Positions 19,411 through 28,280 of a stretch of 64,000 nucleotides of DNA are shown here, in pieces (the stretch's first letter is position 1; each line of letters begins with the position of its first letter). The position numbers were made by a program, and so were the translations under genes. Under the pieces are notes generated by a model. That model searched no databases and was not told where the DNA came from. It saw only the letters and a program-made list of their open reading frames with translations. The stretch comes from Candidatus Epulonipiscium viviparus (GTDB lineage Bacteria > Bacillota > Clostridia > Lachnospirales > Cellulosilyticaceae), in contig NZ_CP117982.1 in assembly GCF_030708075.1 (NCBI RefSeq), forward strand, positions 1,882,513 to 1,946,512. The letters run 5' to 3'.

Positions 19411-20592
19411 ATGAAAAATGTTTTTTTAATAAAGTATGGTGAACTTGCCATAAAAGGTAAAAATAGGTATATGTTTGAGAATAGACTTTTAGAAACAGTG
19501 CGTAAAAATTTAAAAGTTTTGGGAGAATTTAGTGTAAAGAAAGAGCAAGGTAGACTTGTTGCTATACCTAATGATGATGACACAGTTGATGTAGCAATGG
19601 TGATCGAGAAATTACAACGAATTTTTGGTATTATTGGTATATGCTATGGAATACGAAAAGATGAATTAACAATGGAAGCGATAAAAGAATTGGCATTGTC
19701 TCATATGAAAAAGATATGCGATGAACAAGGATTCGTGACTTTTAAAGTAGAAACAAAACGTGCAGATAAGAGATTTCAACTTAAATCTATGGAAGTTAGC
19801 GCAGCAATTGGAGAATTTTTGCTAAATGAATTAGGTGATAGAGTAAAAGTAAATGTGAGAAATCCTCAAATATTGTTGATGGTTGAAATTCGCAACGGTG
19901 TTTATGTGTATTCGGCAACTAGTCCTGGAGTTGGCGGAATGCCTTATGGAACCAACGGAAAAGCAACGTTGCTATTGTCTGGAGGTATTGATAGTCCGGT
20001 TGCTGGATGGATGATTGCAAAACGAGGTGTAGAAATTAATGCGGTATATTTTCATAGCCCACCTTATACGTCAGAACGAGCTAAAGACAAAGTGATAGAA
20101 CTTGCAAAGAAGTTGGCAATATATACTGGAGGAATTCGAGTTCATGTTATAAATTTTACTCAAATTCAGCTGGCAATACAAGAGCAATGCCCTATAAATC
20201 AGTTGACGATTATAATGAGACGAATTATGATGGAAGTGGCACAGCGCATAGCAGATAAAACGGGTTCTCAGGCGTTGATTACAGGAGAAAGTATTGGTCA
20301 GGTAGCAAGCCAGACGTTGCATAGTTTGGTTGTAACTAATGCTGCTGCAGATCGCCCTGTGTTTAGACCTTTGATAGGATTTGATAAACAAGAAATAATT
20401 AAGATAGCAGAAAGAATTGACACATTTAACACATCGATTTTACCATATGAAGATTGTTGCACAATATTTGTTCCTGAGCATCCAGAGACTAAGCCTAAAC
20501 TTGAATATATTATGAAATCTGAAACTAAATTGATAAATATAGAAGAAATGATTACTCAGAGTGTAGAAAGCGTAGAAATTATAGATGTTTAA
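19411..20592 (+). CDS. thiI: tRNA 4-thiouridine sulfurtransferase ThiI
   Basis: Adenylates and thiolates U8 of tRNA, and in some species feeds thiamine thiazole synthesis. 393 aa, with an N-terminal ferredoxin-like domain (FLIKYGELAIKGKNR), a THUMP RNA-binding domain (about residues 60-165) and a PP-loop AMP-binding domain with LLSGGIDSPVAGW (about 189-201). The C-terminal DCC near residue 350 supplies the cysteine used in sulfur transfer. As in most Gram-positives there is no rhodanese domain, so persulfide must come directly from the adjacent desulfurase. The 3' end overlaps the next gene by 8 bases. Confidence 0.95.
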   Translation: MKNVFLIKYGELAIKGKNRYMFENRLLETVRKNLKVLGEFSVKKEQGRLVAIPNDDDTVDVAMVIEKLQRIFGIIGICYGIRKDELTMEAIKELALSHMKKICDEQGFVTFKVETKRADKRFQLKSMEVSAAIGEFLLNELGDRVKVNVRNPQILLMVEIRNGVYVYSATSPGVGGMPYGTNGKATLLLSGGIDSPVAGWMIAKRGVEINAVYFHSPPYTSERAKDKVIELAKKLAIYTGGIRVHVINFTQIQLAIQEQCPINQLTIIMRRIMMEVAQRIADKTGSQALITGESIGQVASQTLHSLVVTNAAADRPVFRPLIGFDKQEIIKIAERIDTFNTSILPYEDCCTIFVPEHPETKPKLEYIMKSETKLINIEEMITQSVESVEIIDV

Positions 20593-21238
20593 CGAGATTG
20601 CACACGATTATATAACGCAATATATTAGAGCATTGGGAAGTGTAAGAACCGGAGTGATGTTGGAAATTGAACAAGAAATTGCAATGGAGAATGCGGGGTA
20701 TCCAATTATTAAGCCTGAAGTTGCTAGTTTGATTACTGTATTGTTGGCAATGCAAAAACCGGAAAATGTTCTGGAAATTGGGACCAATGTAGGTTATTCT
20801 GCAATTCATATGGCAAAATCTTGTGCTGCGAAGATAAAAACTATAGAGAGAAATGAGAAAGTGGCCGCCATTGCAATAAATAATATCAAAAAAGAAGGAC
20901 TACAAGATAGGATTTTTGTGATTGAAGGAGATGCATTAGATATTTTGCAAACTGTACAAACAGCAAAGTATGATGTAGTATTTATGGATTGTGCCAAAGG
21001 GCAATATATTAATTTATTAGAAAATTCCATACGAATATTAAAAACTGGAGGAATTTTAATTGCAGACAATGTATTACATGACGGAGTTGTTGCAAAGTCA
21101 CGCTACAATATAGATAAAAAAAATCGAACAATTCAGAGACGATTGAAGGAATTTTTATGGGCAATAACGCATAACGAAAACTTAATTTCATCAGTTATTC
21201 CAATAGGTGATGGAGTTTCGATAAGCTATAAAAAATAG
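20585..21238 (+). CDS. trmR: O-methyltransferase, TrmR-like (tRNA 5-methoxyuridine)
   Basis: Class I SAM methyltransferase of the caffeoyl-CoA O-methyltransferase fold, 217 aa. It shows the SAM motif VLEIGTNVGYSAIHMAKSC (about residues 60-78), IKTIERNEKVA (about 83), VVFMDCAKGQY (about 126) and the ILIADNVLHDG metal-binding segment (about 152). In Bacillus subtilis the homologue TrmR (YrrM) methylates 5-hydroxyuridine at tRNA position 34, and lies beside U32 genes that make 5-hydroxyuridine; the same pairing occurs here. The ATG lies inside the end of thiI, so translation is coupled. Other small-molecule targets are possible. Confidence 0.82.
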   Translation: MFNEIAHDYITQYIRALGSVRTGVMLEIEQEIAMENAGYPIIKPEVASLITVLLAMQKPENVLEIGTNVGYSAIHMAKSCAAKIKTIERNEKVAAIAINNIKKEGLQDRIFVIEGDALDILQTVQTAKYDVVFMDCAKGQYINLLENSIRILKTGGILIADNVLHDGVVAKSRYNIDKKNRTIQRRLKEFLWAITHNENLISSVIPIGDGVSISYKK

Positions 21239-21247
21239 GGAGGTAAC

Positions 21248-22483
21248 ATGATTGAATTACTGGCCCCTGCAGGGTCGATGGAAACACTAATAGCTGCAGT
21301 AGAATATGGTGCAGATGCCATTTATATGGGTGGAGGATCTTATGGACTGCGTGCAAAGGCAAAGAATTTTACTAGTGAAGAAATGGTTACAGCAATAGAA
21401 TATGCACATGCAAGAGGTGTAAAAGTGTATATCACTGCTAACATTTTTGCGCATAACAGTGATTTTGCACATCTGGAAGACTTTTTTAAATTTATAGAAC
21501 GAGCAGGTGCGGATGCCATAATTGTAGCAGATCCTGGAGTGTTTAGTGTGGCTAAAAAAACTGTGCCAAATCTTGAAATTCATATATCAACTCAGGCAAA
21601 TAATACGAATTATCATAGTGCAAATTTTTGGATTGAGCAGGGTGCAAGCAGAATTGTTGTTGCCAGAGAGCTCTCGTTTACAGAGATACGAGAAATTTAT
21701 GAATACATTCCAAAAGATATACCGATAGAAGCATTTGTACACGGAGCTATGTGTATGGCTTATTCTGGAAGATGTTTGCTGAGTAACTATTTAGCAAAAC
21801 GAGATGCAAACCATGGAGAGTGTGCGCAGCCATGTCGTTGGAATTATAATGTAGTAGAAGAAAAACGACCGAATGAATATATGCCGGTGGAAGAAGATGA
21901 GCGTGGAACTTATATATATAACTCACGAGATTTGTGTATGATTGAATATTTGCCAGAGCTTGTAGCAGCAGGAATACAGAGTTTTAAAATAGAAGGCAGA
22001 ATGAAAACCCCATTGTATGTTGCAACGGTTACAAAGGCTTATAGAGAAGCAATTGATACGTATTTAAAATCACCAGAAGAATATGAAAAGAAAAAGGCAT
22101 ATTTTTTAGAGGAAGTGGGAAAAGCTAGTCATCGTGAATTTACAACAGGTTTTTATCATCATAAGACCACAGAAAATGATCAAACGTATACACATAATTC
22201 GTATGTTAGAAATTATGAGTTTAGTGGTATTTTAGTTGATTTTGATAAGGAAAACAAGATTGCGACGATTGAACAGCGACGAAAATTTTCAATAGGAGAT
22301 ACATTAGAAATTCTCTTGCCAAACGAACCGTTTCGTACATTTACGATTGATACAATGACGGATGAAGACGGTGTAGTAGTAGAATCAGCACCGCATCCAC
22401 AGCAACATATAAAAGTAAAGTTGGATTTTGATATAACTGCACCAGCGATTTTTAGAAAATTAGATACGATTGAGTATAAATAA
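21248..22483 (+). CDS. U32 family protein, tRNA uridine-34 hydroxylation type (TrhP-like)
   Basis: 411 aa member of the U32 peptidase/collagenase family. It opens IELLAPAGSMETLIAAVEYGADAIY, and has the family signature EAFVHGAMCMAYSGRCLLSN with the cysteine cluster GECAQPCRW (about residues 160-200), residues that bind an Fe-S cluster in RlhA/TrhP proteins. These proteins use prephenate-linked chemistry to hydroxylate uridine or cytidine in RNA. The preceding trmR-like gene, 9 bases away, makes tRNA U34 the likely target. Only one U32 gene is present where Bacillus has two. Its last 18 codons or so are duplicated about 350 bases downstream (see repeat). Confidence 0.85.
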   Translation: MIELLAPAGSMETLIAAVEYGADAIYMGGGSYGLRAKAKNFTSEEMVTAIEYAHARGVKVYITANIFAHNSDFAHLEDFFKFIERAGADAIIVADPGVFSVAKKTVPNLEIHISTQANNTNYHSANFWIEQGASRIVVARELSFTEIREIYEYIPKDIPIEAFVHGAMCMAYSGRCLLSNYLAKRDANHGECAQPCRWNYNVVEEKRPNEYMPVEEDERGTYIYNSRDLCMIEYLPELVAAGIQSFKIEGRMKTPLYVATVTKAYREAIDTYLKSPEEYEKKKAYFLEEVGKASHREFTTGFYHHKTTENDQTYTHNSYVRNYEFSGILVDFDKENKIATIEQRRKFSIGDTLEILLPNEPFRTFTIDTMTDEDGVVVESAPHPQQHIKVKLDFDITAPAIFRKLDTIEYK

Positions 22484-22494
22484 AACTATAACAA
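22441..22494 (+). repeat. Direct repeat copy 1 (3' end of U32 gene)
   Basis: 54 bases covering the last 14 codons, the stop and 11 bases beyond. Matches 22792-22845 at 50 of 54 positions without gaps. Confidence 0.88.
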
Positions 22495-22518
22495 GAATAT
22501 GTGGTAAAACTTGGAATT

Positions 22519-22782
22519 ATGGAATTAACACTTGATATTATCGGAGGAAAATGGAAACCACTAATAATTTTTCATATTGGTAATAACCAAAAACTACGAT
22601 ATGGAGAATTAAAGCGCCTTGTCCTAGATATAAGTAAGTGAAAGAGTTTTGTCAAGAGAACTTCGTGAGCTTGAAAGCAAAGGAATTATAGTAAGAGATG
22701 AATTTAGAGATTAAAAATAGAAAACAAATAAATGAGCCATTGGCACTTATCCCATTTTTAAGTATGGAGAGTGTCTTGCCTC
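22519..22782 (+). pseudogene. Broken HxlR-family transcriptional regulator
   Basis: Frame 1 reads MELTLDIIGGKWKPLIIFH then YGELKRLVLDIS, the winged-helix signature of HxlR regulators (IGGKWK...GELKR). A tandem duplication AAGTAAGT (22632-22639) adds four bases and brings a TGA at 22639. Removing it restores SERVLSRELRELESKGIIVR, again standard HxlR, but TAA follows at 22712. Decayed traces of the C-terminal helix (LIPFLSME) remain to about 22782. The N-terminal dozen residues with the usual CPV motif are lost too. It lies between the two direct repeat copies. The original target gene is unknown. Confidence 0.8.
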
Positions 22783-22791
22783 TTTTCATTT

Positions 22792-22845
22792 ACCAACAAT
22801 TTTTAAAAAATTAGATACGATTGAGTATAAATAAAATTATAACAA
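22792..22845 (+). repeat. Direct repeat copy 2 (decayed U32 gene tail)
   Basis: Second copy of 22441-22494. All four differences are transitions toward A or T (three G to A, one C to T), as expected for an unselected copy. It still encodes the tail KLDTIEYK and stop. Confidence 0.88.
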
Positions 22846-22850
22846 AGACA

Positions 22851-22879
22851 TTGCAAAATACTTAAAAATAAAGTAAAAT
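22851..22879 (+). promoter_or_regulatory. Putative promoter of the agarase-like gene
   Basis: TTGCAA (22851-22856), 17 bases, TAAAAT (22874-22879), 37 bases before the ATG. It lies just beyond direct repeat copy 2. Confidence 0.5.
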
Positions 22880-22915
22880 ATTGGATATATTTAATGTAAA
22901 AGGGAGGCTTTTATA

Positions 22916-25630
22916 ATGAATTTTAAAAAATATTTTAAGGTGTTTGGAGTAATGGCAATGACAGTTATGACTGCATCGACGAATGCAATAGAACTGAAAC
23001 CAGAAGCAACAGACGCAGAGGTTGCAGCTCACTCGTTTAAATTAATCTCATTTGAAGCTGGTGAACCAGAACTTAAGATTACAACGAGTAAGGGGGCAGC
23101 TGGCAATGTATCATATGAATTTTCAGATGAGTATGTAACAGAAGGAGATGTATCGTTAAAAGTACGATATGAAGAAGGTTCTTCTGCAAATGTGGCTATA
23201 GCAAGAGCAGATGGTACGACTTGGGATTTTAGTGATGACAGAATGATTTTGGCATATGATGTTACAAACCCAAGTGATGTATCTGGAAGACTGGTAACAA
23301 CTTTTAAATATAATGGAGGAAGCATATCGTACCAAAATTATGTGCCGGCCAATGCAACGAGAACAGTATATTGTGTATTAAATGAAGATCAATATAATAT
23401 AGGTGCCGATACGTTGCCATCACCTGTGGGAGACGATGGAATTGTTATAGCAAAAGGATGGGGTGGAAGTAATTTTGATCCTTCGTCAATTTCATCAATT
23501 TCGCTTAGATATTCTTTGGACGATGTGGGGTATTACATATTTGACAATTTTAGAGTTGTGAAAAATCCATTACTAAATCCATCTATAACTTATGCAAACA
23601 TCGTTGATGAATTTGGGCAATATACAAGGGCAGAGTGGGACAATAAAATACATTCTGAGGAAGAATTGCTTGCTGCAGCAGAAGCGGAAAGGATTCAAAA
23701 TGATATCTGGATAGCAGAAAGTCTTGCACGTACGGATCGCTCCCAATATGGTGGATACAAAAATGAGGATTTGAGACAAGAAGCAACGGGACATTTTTAT
23801 ACTACCAAAATTGATGACAAATGGACATTGATCGATCCAGATGGATACCCTTTCTTCTCAACAGGATTCGGAATTGTTCGTAAAAATGGAATGGATACTT
23901 GGGTTTCGGGAAGAGAATATATGTATGATTTGCCAGAAAAAACGAGTAAACTTGGAGATCATTATTCAAGACTCAATAATACAATTCAGCCACCAGCTGG
24001 GTTTAAATCTGGCGAAGGATATAATCATTATGGAGCAAACCTTGAGCGTAAATTTGGTGATGATTGGCTAAAAGAATGGGCCAATGATGCAGTTCGTAGA
24101 TTCGAAGCGTGGGGAATCACTTCGATTGGGGCATGGGCAGAGCCGAGTTTATTTTTTGGCAAAGGTTCAGAACACAAAACTCCATATACGGCATTTACCT
24201 GGACTACAAATAGTGCAAACGGTACACACGTAAGATTGTACGATACCGTTCCGGATGCGTTTGACCCTGAATTTGCTAAGTCTGCTAGAAAATCGATTAT
24301 AGATCAAGCAGTTAAATATGGAATTGATGAGGATCCATATTGCTTTGGGTTGTATGTAGATAATGAGTATAAGTGGGGAAATAATATGTCAAATAATCCT
24401 CTGGTAAATGCGATATTTGATGATGATGTTGCAAATGCAAAAAGTTATGCGAAGCGTCATTTTGTAGAGGTGCTAGAGGAAAAATATGGTACAATTTCTG
24501 CACTTAATGTAGCATGGGGTAGTAAATTAGCTTCATTTGAAGAGTTAGGAAAGCCTTATAAAGGAAAGATTGCGGCAGAAGATGCGGGAATGATAGTAGG
24601 ATTGCTTGCTGATAAATATTATTCGGTTATAGATGAAATCCTCAATGAATTATTGCCAGGAACTATGTATTTGGGATCTAGAAATACAGAATTTGGAACG
24701 CCGATTGAGGTAGTTAAAGCGGCCACAAAGTACGTTGATATATTGAGTTTCAATAATTATAATCCAGATGTTATTCGTGAAAATTTTAAAACGGAAGAAT
24801 ATGATATGCCAATGATGATTGGAGAGTTTAATTTTTCGTCTCAAGATGCTGGAGTTTTTGGAATGAATGGAACTACAGTTCAAACTCAGGAAGAAAGAGC
24901 AAAGTCGTATATTAAGTATGTAGAATCTGCATTAACAAGTGGCGATTTTGTAGGTGTGCATTGGTTCCAATATTATGATAAGCCAATTTTGGGACGTTCT
25001 TGGGATGGTGAAAACACTAGCACTGGATTTGTAAATGGTACGGACCAACCATATGAAAAATTAGTAGAAGCATCAAGGTATTTGTATGATACAATGTATG
25101 AAACAATGTTTAATCACGTGCCAATGACGACGATTGATATTTTGAACGATAAAATTAATATGAGCGTGGGAACAACAGCACAGCTTGATGTAAAAACGAG
25201 CCCTGCAAATTTGCAAGATGATATAAATTATTATACGTCTAATGCTTATGTTGCAAAGGTTGATGACAATGGCGTTGTAACTGCAGTTACAGAGGGAGAG
25301 GCAACTATTACCGCTAGAAGTGCCAGTGATTTATTTGTGATTACTTCGGCTAACATTACAGTGGGAGATGATCGAAATCAACGCAATATAGAGTTTGCTG
25401 ATGTTGCAAAAGAAAGTACTGTTGCTGTTGGAAATACAATAAATCTTGCGGAGTATGCAGAATTTACAAATGTTACAGCAGGGGAAGTTGAATGGAAATC
25501 TTCGAAAAAAGCTATAGCAACGGTTTCGAGTAATGGTGTGGTCACTGCGCATCAACCTGGCAGAGTTAATATTGTAATAAAAGATAAGAATGGATATGCA
25601 ACGGATTCTATTAATTTAGTAGTAAAATAG
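22916..25630 (+). CDS. Secreted GH50-like beta-agarase with Ig-like (Big_2) C-terminus
   Basis: 904 aa extracellular glycoside hydrolase. A signal peptide spans about residues 1-25 (MNFKKYFKVFGVMAMTVMTA, cleavage near NAIEL). Residues about 40-215 form a beta-rich, CBM-like domain. The catalytic (beta/alpha)8 domain (about 250-720) contains LIDPDGYPFFSTGFGIVRK, the YVDNEYKWGN segment (Asn-Glu, proposed acid/base, about 480) and MIGEFNF (proposed nucleophile Glu, about 635), spaced about 155 residues, as in GH50 agarases. Two Big_2 domains close the protein (about 737-815 and 820-904). AGGGAGG precedes the ATG. GH50 enzymes cleave agarose to neoagaro-oligosaccharides; the exact substrate (agarose, porphyran or other) is not proven, and a GH42-clan relative is possible. 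Confidence 0.8.
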   Translation: MNFKKYFKVFGVMAMTVMTASTNAIELKPEATDAEVAAHSFKLISFEAGEPELKITTSKGAAGNVSYEFSDEYVTEGDVSLKVRYEEGSSANVAIARADGTTWDFSDDRMILAYDVTNPSDVSGRLVTTFKYNGGSISYQNYVPANATRTVYCVLNEDQYNIGADTLPSPVGDDGIVIAKGWGGSNFDPSSISSISLRYSLDDVGYYIFDNFRVVKNPLLNPSITYANIVDEFGQYTRAEWDNKIHSEEELLAAAEAERIQNDIWIAESLARTDRSQYGGYKNEDLRQEATGHFYTTKIDDKWTLIDPDGYPFFSTGFGIVRKNGMDTWVSGREYMYDLPEKTSKLGDHYSRLNNTIQPPAGFKSGEGYNHYGANLERKFGDDWLKEWANDAVRRFEAWGITSIGAWAEPSLFFGKGSEHKTPYTAFTWTTNSANGTHVRLYDTVPDAFDPEFAKSARKSIIDQAVKYGIDEDPYCFGLYVDNEYKWGNNMSNNPLVNAIFDDDVANAKSYAKRHFVEVLEEKYGTISALNVAWGSKLASFEELGKPYKGKIAAEDAGMIVGLLADKYYSVIDEILNELLPGTMYLGSRNTEFGTPIEVVKAATKYVDILSFNNYNPDVIRENFKTEEYDMPMMIGEFNFSSQDAGVFGMNGTTVQTQEERAKSYIKYVESALTSGDFVGVHWFQYYDKPILGRSWDGENTSTGFVNGTDQPYEKLVEASRYLYDTMYETMFNHVPMTTIDILNDKINMSVGTTAQLDVKTSPANLQDDINYYTSNAYVAKVDDNGVVTAVTEGEATITARSASDLFVITSANITVGDDRNQRNIEFADVAKESTVAVGNTINLAEYAEFTNVTAGEVEWKSSKKAIATVSSNGVVTAHQPGRVNIVIKDKNGYATDSINLVVK

Positions 25631-25639
25631 GTCAATTTT

Positions 25640-25677
25640 AAAGTTTCTGGGTGGATTAACTGCTCAGAAACTTTTTT
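25640..25677 (+). terminator. Terminator after the agarase-like gene
   Basis: AAGTTTCTG (25641-25649) pairs with CAGAAACTT (25665-25673), followed by TTTT. Confidence 0.85.
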
Positions 25678-25701
25678 AGTGAAATTTATTTTTAAAAAGC
25701 C

Positions 25702-25730
25702 TTGCAGAATATACTTTGGTAAATTATACT
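25702..25730 (+). promoter_or_regulatory. Possible promoter of the racemase-transketolase operon
   Basis: TTGCAG (25702-25707, weak), 17 bases, TATACT (25725-25730). Confidence 0.4.
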
Positions 25731-25801
25731 AATATTTGCAGGTTAATAAATGTGTTAGATACAAATGTTAATACTTAATCAATCAAAAAGGAGTTTGAAC
25801 A

Positions 25802-26467
25802 ATGGCAAAGAAGCTTTATACAATAAATACAGTGAACAATTTTATGGATATTATTTATACACCTCATATAAAAAAATATGCTGATGAAGTGGGAAATCTC
25901 ACAGTTTATAATATAATGGATGATAGTTTGTTACGTTCAACATTGGATGATGGTGGTGTATCTCCCGCAACCGCATCGAGAATGTTCAATTACGCTAAGG
26001 CGGCAGAAGAGTCTGGTGCGGATGGAATCATTGTTACTTGCACTTCTGTCAATCTGGCTACTAAATGGATTCGACCATTTTTAAATATTCCAATTATAAA
26101 TATCGAAGAACCAGTTGCAGAAATGGCTGTAGCAGCAGGGAAGAAAATTGGTATCATTGCAACATTGCCTACAAGTCCAGCAGCAATTGAGAGAGTGATT
26201 CGTGAAAAAGCAGCTGAGCTGGGTAAAGAGGTAGAAATTGTCATTCGCGTTGCAGATGGTGCCTTCGACGTGCTTTGTGCAGGGGATAGACCTCGCCATG
26301 ATGCAATGATTAGAGAGCATTTATATAGTTTGGCAGATGAAGTTGATTGTATAGCTTGTGCTCAAATTTCAATGAGTCTTCTTGAGCATGATGAACTGAA
26401 AGTGCCTATTTTTAAAATTGGTCGCTCTGGAATGGAAAGAATTGATGAATTGATGAACAAACAATAG
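25802..26467 (+). CDS. Aspartate/glutamate/hydantoin racemase family protein
   Basis: 221 aa. The fold uses two cysteines that face the substrate: Cys in IIVTCTSVN (about residue 80) and Cys in DCIACAQISMS (about 186) are both present, as is the central IGIIATLPTSPAAI segment. Family members racemise or isomerise Asp, Glu, hydantoins, or maleate; the sequence does not tell which. AAAAGGAG precedes the ATG. It is the first gene of a four-gene set with a split transketolase and a 2-hydroxyacid dehydrogenase, which points to a catabolic role rather than cell-wall D-Glu supply. Confidence 0.85.
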   Translation: MAKKLYTINTVNNFMDIIYTPHIKKYADEVGNLTVYNIMDDSLLRSTLDDGGVSPATASRMFNYAKAAEESGADGIIVTCTSVNLATKWIRPFLNIPIINIEEPVAEMAVAAGKKIGIIATLPTSPAAIERVIREKAAELGKEVEIVIRVADGAFDVLCAGDRPRHDAMIREHLYSLADEVDCIACAQISMSLLEHDELKVPIFKIGRSGMERIDELMNKQ

Positions 26468-26477
26468 AAAAGGAAAT

Positions 26478-27320
26478 ATGGTAACAATGGCAGATAAACA
26501 ATTAGTTGCAAGGTTAAAAGCGCAGGCAAAAACTGTTCGATTAACTTTGTTAGAAATGATTTATAAAGCACAATCTGGACATCCAGGAGGAAGTCTTTCG
26601 GCTACTGAATTTATGACAGCATTATATTTTAATGAATTAAAAGTAGATCCCCAAAATCCAAAGTGGGAAGATAGAGATCGTTTTGTGTTGTCAAAAGGAC
26701 ATGTATGCCCAGTGTTATACACTTGTTTAGGTCTGAGAGGATATTTTGATACAGAGATCTTAGGGACTTTACGAAAAGAAGGATCAATTTTGCAAGGACA
26801 TCCAGATATGAAACGTTGCCCAGGTATCGATATTTCGACTGGTTCATTGGGGCAAGGGATTTCTGTTGCAGTTGGAATGGCTATTGCAGGAAAACGTGAT
26901 GCAAAAAATTATAGAGTATTCACATTATTAGGTGATGGAGAGACTAACGAAGGGCAGGTTTGGGAGGCAGCACAGACTGCAGCTAAATATCAACTAGATA
27001 ATCTTGTAGTTATAGTTGATAATAATAATTTACAAAATGACGATAGTTGTGATGTAGTTATGCCAACGTTGGATCTTGCTAAAAAATTTGAAGCATTTGG
27101 TTTTGAGACTTTTGCGATAGATGGTCATGATATGAATGCCGTGTTAGATGCTTTTGCAGCTGCCAGAAATAAAAATGGAAAGCCAAAGTGTATAGTGGGC
27201 AAGACTGTAAAAGGTAAGGGCGTTTCTTATATGGAAAACGTAGTGATCTGGCATGGAATGGCTCCAAATGATGATGAGTATGCCAAAGCTATTAAAGATA
27301 TTGAGGAAGGTGTATTCTAA
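26478..27320 (+). CDS. Transketolase, N-terminal (TPP-binding) subunit
   Basis: 280 aa subunit equivalent to the first third of transketolase. It has AQSGHPGGSLSATEFMTALYF (about residues 33-52), KGHVCPVLYT (about 74), GSLGQGISVAVGMAIAGK (about 118) and the TPP/Mg motif GDGETNEGQVWEAA ending with NNLQND (about 153-183). Two ATGs (26478, 26487) share one AAAGGA site; the second has better spacing but both give the same protein core. Together with the next gene it makes an alpha2beta2 transketolase that moves two-carbon units between sugars. Confidence 0.93.
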   Translation: MVTMADKQLVARLKAQAKTVRLTLLEMIYKAQSGHPGGSLSATEFMTALYFNELKVDPQNPKWEDRDRFVLSKGHVCPVLYTCLGLRGYFDTEILGTLRKEGSILQGHPDMKRCPGIDISTGSLGQGISVAVGMAIAGKRDAKNYRVFTLLGDGETNEGQVWEAAQTAAKYQLDNLVVIVDNNNLQNDDSCDVVMPTLDLAKKFEAFGFETFAIDGHDMNAVLDAFAAARNKNGKPKCIVGKTVKGKGVSYMENVVIWHGMAPNDDEYAKAIKDIEEGVF

Positions 27321-28259
27321 ATGGAAAGAACGTATATTGCAACACGAGATGGTTACGGTGACGAAATACTAGAGCTAGGCAGAGAAAACAAGAACATCTA
27401 TGTAGTAGATTGTGATATAGGAAAGTCTTGCAAAACTGTACCTTTTAGCCAAAATTTGCCAAATCAACATGTCAATGTGGGAATAGCTGAGCAAAATGCT
27501 TGTGGAGTTGCAGCAGGGTTAGCTACTACTGGAAAAATTCCATTTGTTACAAGTTATGCTGTGTTTGGATCGATGCGAATGAGCGAACAAATTCGTCAAG
27601 AAGTATGTTATCCAAACTTGAATGTTAAAATTGCTTGCTCGCATGGTGGATTTACTCCAGCTAATGATGGTGCAAGTCATCAGGGAATTGAAGATATGGG
27701 AATTTTGAGAACGATTCCAAATATGACAGTTTGTATGCCAGCCGATTATTATGCAACGAGAAAATTGGTTCGCGCGGCAGCTGAGTATTATGGACCTGTA
27801 TATCTAAGATTTACTCGCGATCCTATTCCTGTGATTTATGATGAAAACGCTACTTTTGAATTGGGCAAGGCAAATAAATTGATGGATGGAACTGATATAA
27901 CGATCATTGGAAATGGGGATGTCCTAAATTTAGCTTATGCTGCGGCAAAATTATTGGCAGCGGAGGGTGTGAGTGTAGCTTTATTTGATATGCATACGAT
28001 TAAGCCATTGGATGTTGCGGTTGTTAAGGAAGCAATAGAGGTTACTGGAAAAATTGTAACTGTAGAGGATCATAACATTTTGAATGCTTTGGGAAGTGCG
28101 GTCTGTGAAGTTGTTGCAGAAGCAGGAGCTGGAATTGTGAGACGGATAGGAATACAGGATCAATTTGGAGAGTCCGCACCATATGAAAGTTTGCTAAAGA
28201 AAAATGGAATTACTGTAGAAAATATTGTTGCAGTGAGCAAAGAACTGCTAGCCATGTAG
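27321..28259 (+). CDS. Transketolase, C-terminal subunit
   Basis: 312 aa, starting directly after the stop of the N-terminal subunit. It carries the pyrimidine-binding domain with VGIAEQNACGVAAGLA (catalytic Glu, about residue 55) and the phosphate-binding HGGFTPANDGASHQ loop (about 110), then the C-terminal domain with VTVEDHNILNALGSAVCE (about 248). Both halves are complete, so the split enzyme should be functional. Split transketolases often serve a specific sugar pathway beside a full-length housekeeping enzyme. Confidence 0.93.
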   Translation: MERTYIATRDGYGDEILELGRENKNIYVVDCDIGKSCKTVPFSQNLPNQHVNVGIAEQNACGVAAGLATTGKIPFVTSYAVFGSMRMSEQIRQEVCYPNLNVKIACSHGGFTPANDGASHQGIEDMGILRTIPNMTVCMPADYYATRKLVRAAAEYYGPVYLRFTRDPIPVIYDENATFELGKANKLMDGTDITIIGNGDVLNLAYAAAKLLAAEGVSVALFDMHTIKPLDVAVVKEAIEVTGKIVTVEDHNILNALGSAVCEVVAEAGAGIVRRIGIQDQFGESAPYESLLKKNGITVENIVAVSKELLAM

Positions 28260-28280
28260 ATTGTGAAGAAAGGAATTATT

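Noticed and set aside
22441..22845. Insertion sequence or transposon
   Set aside because: No transposase, no terminal inverted repeats; the direct repeats are gene-derived.
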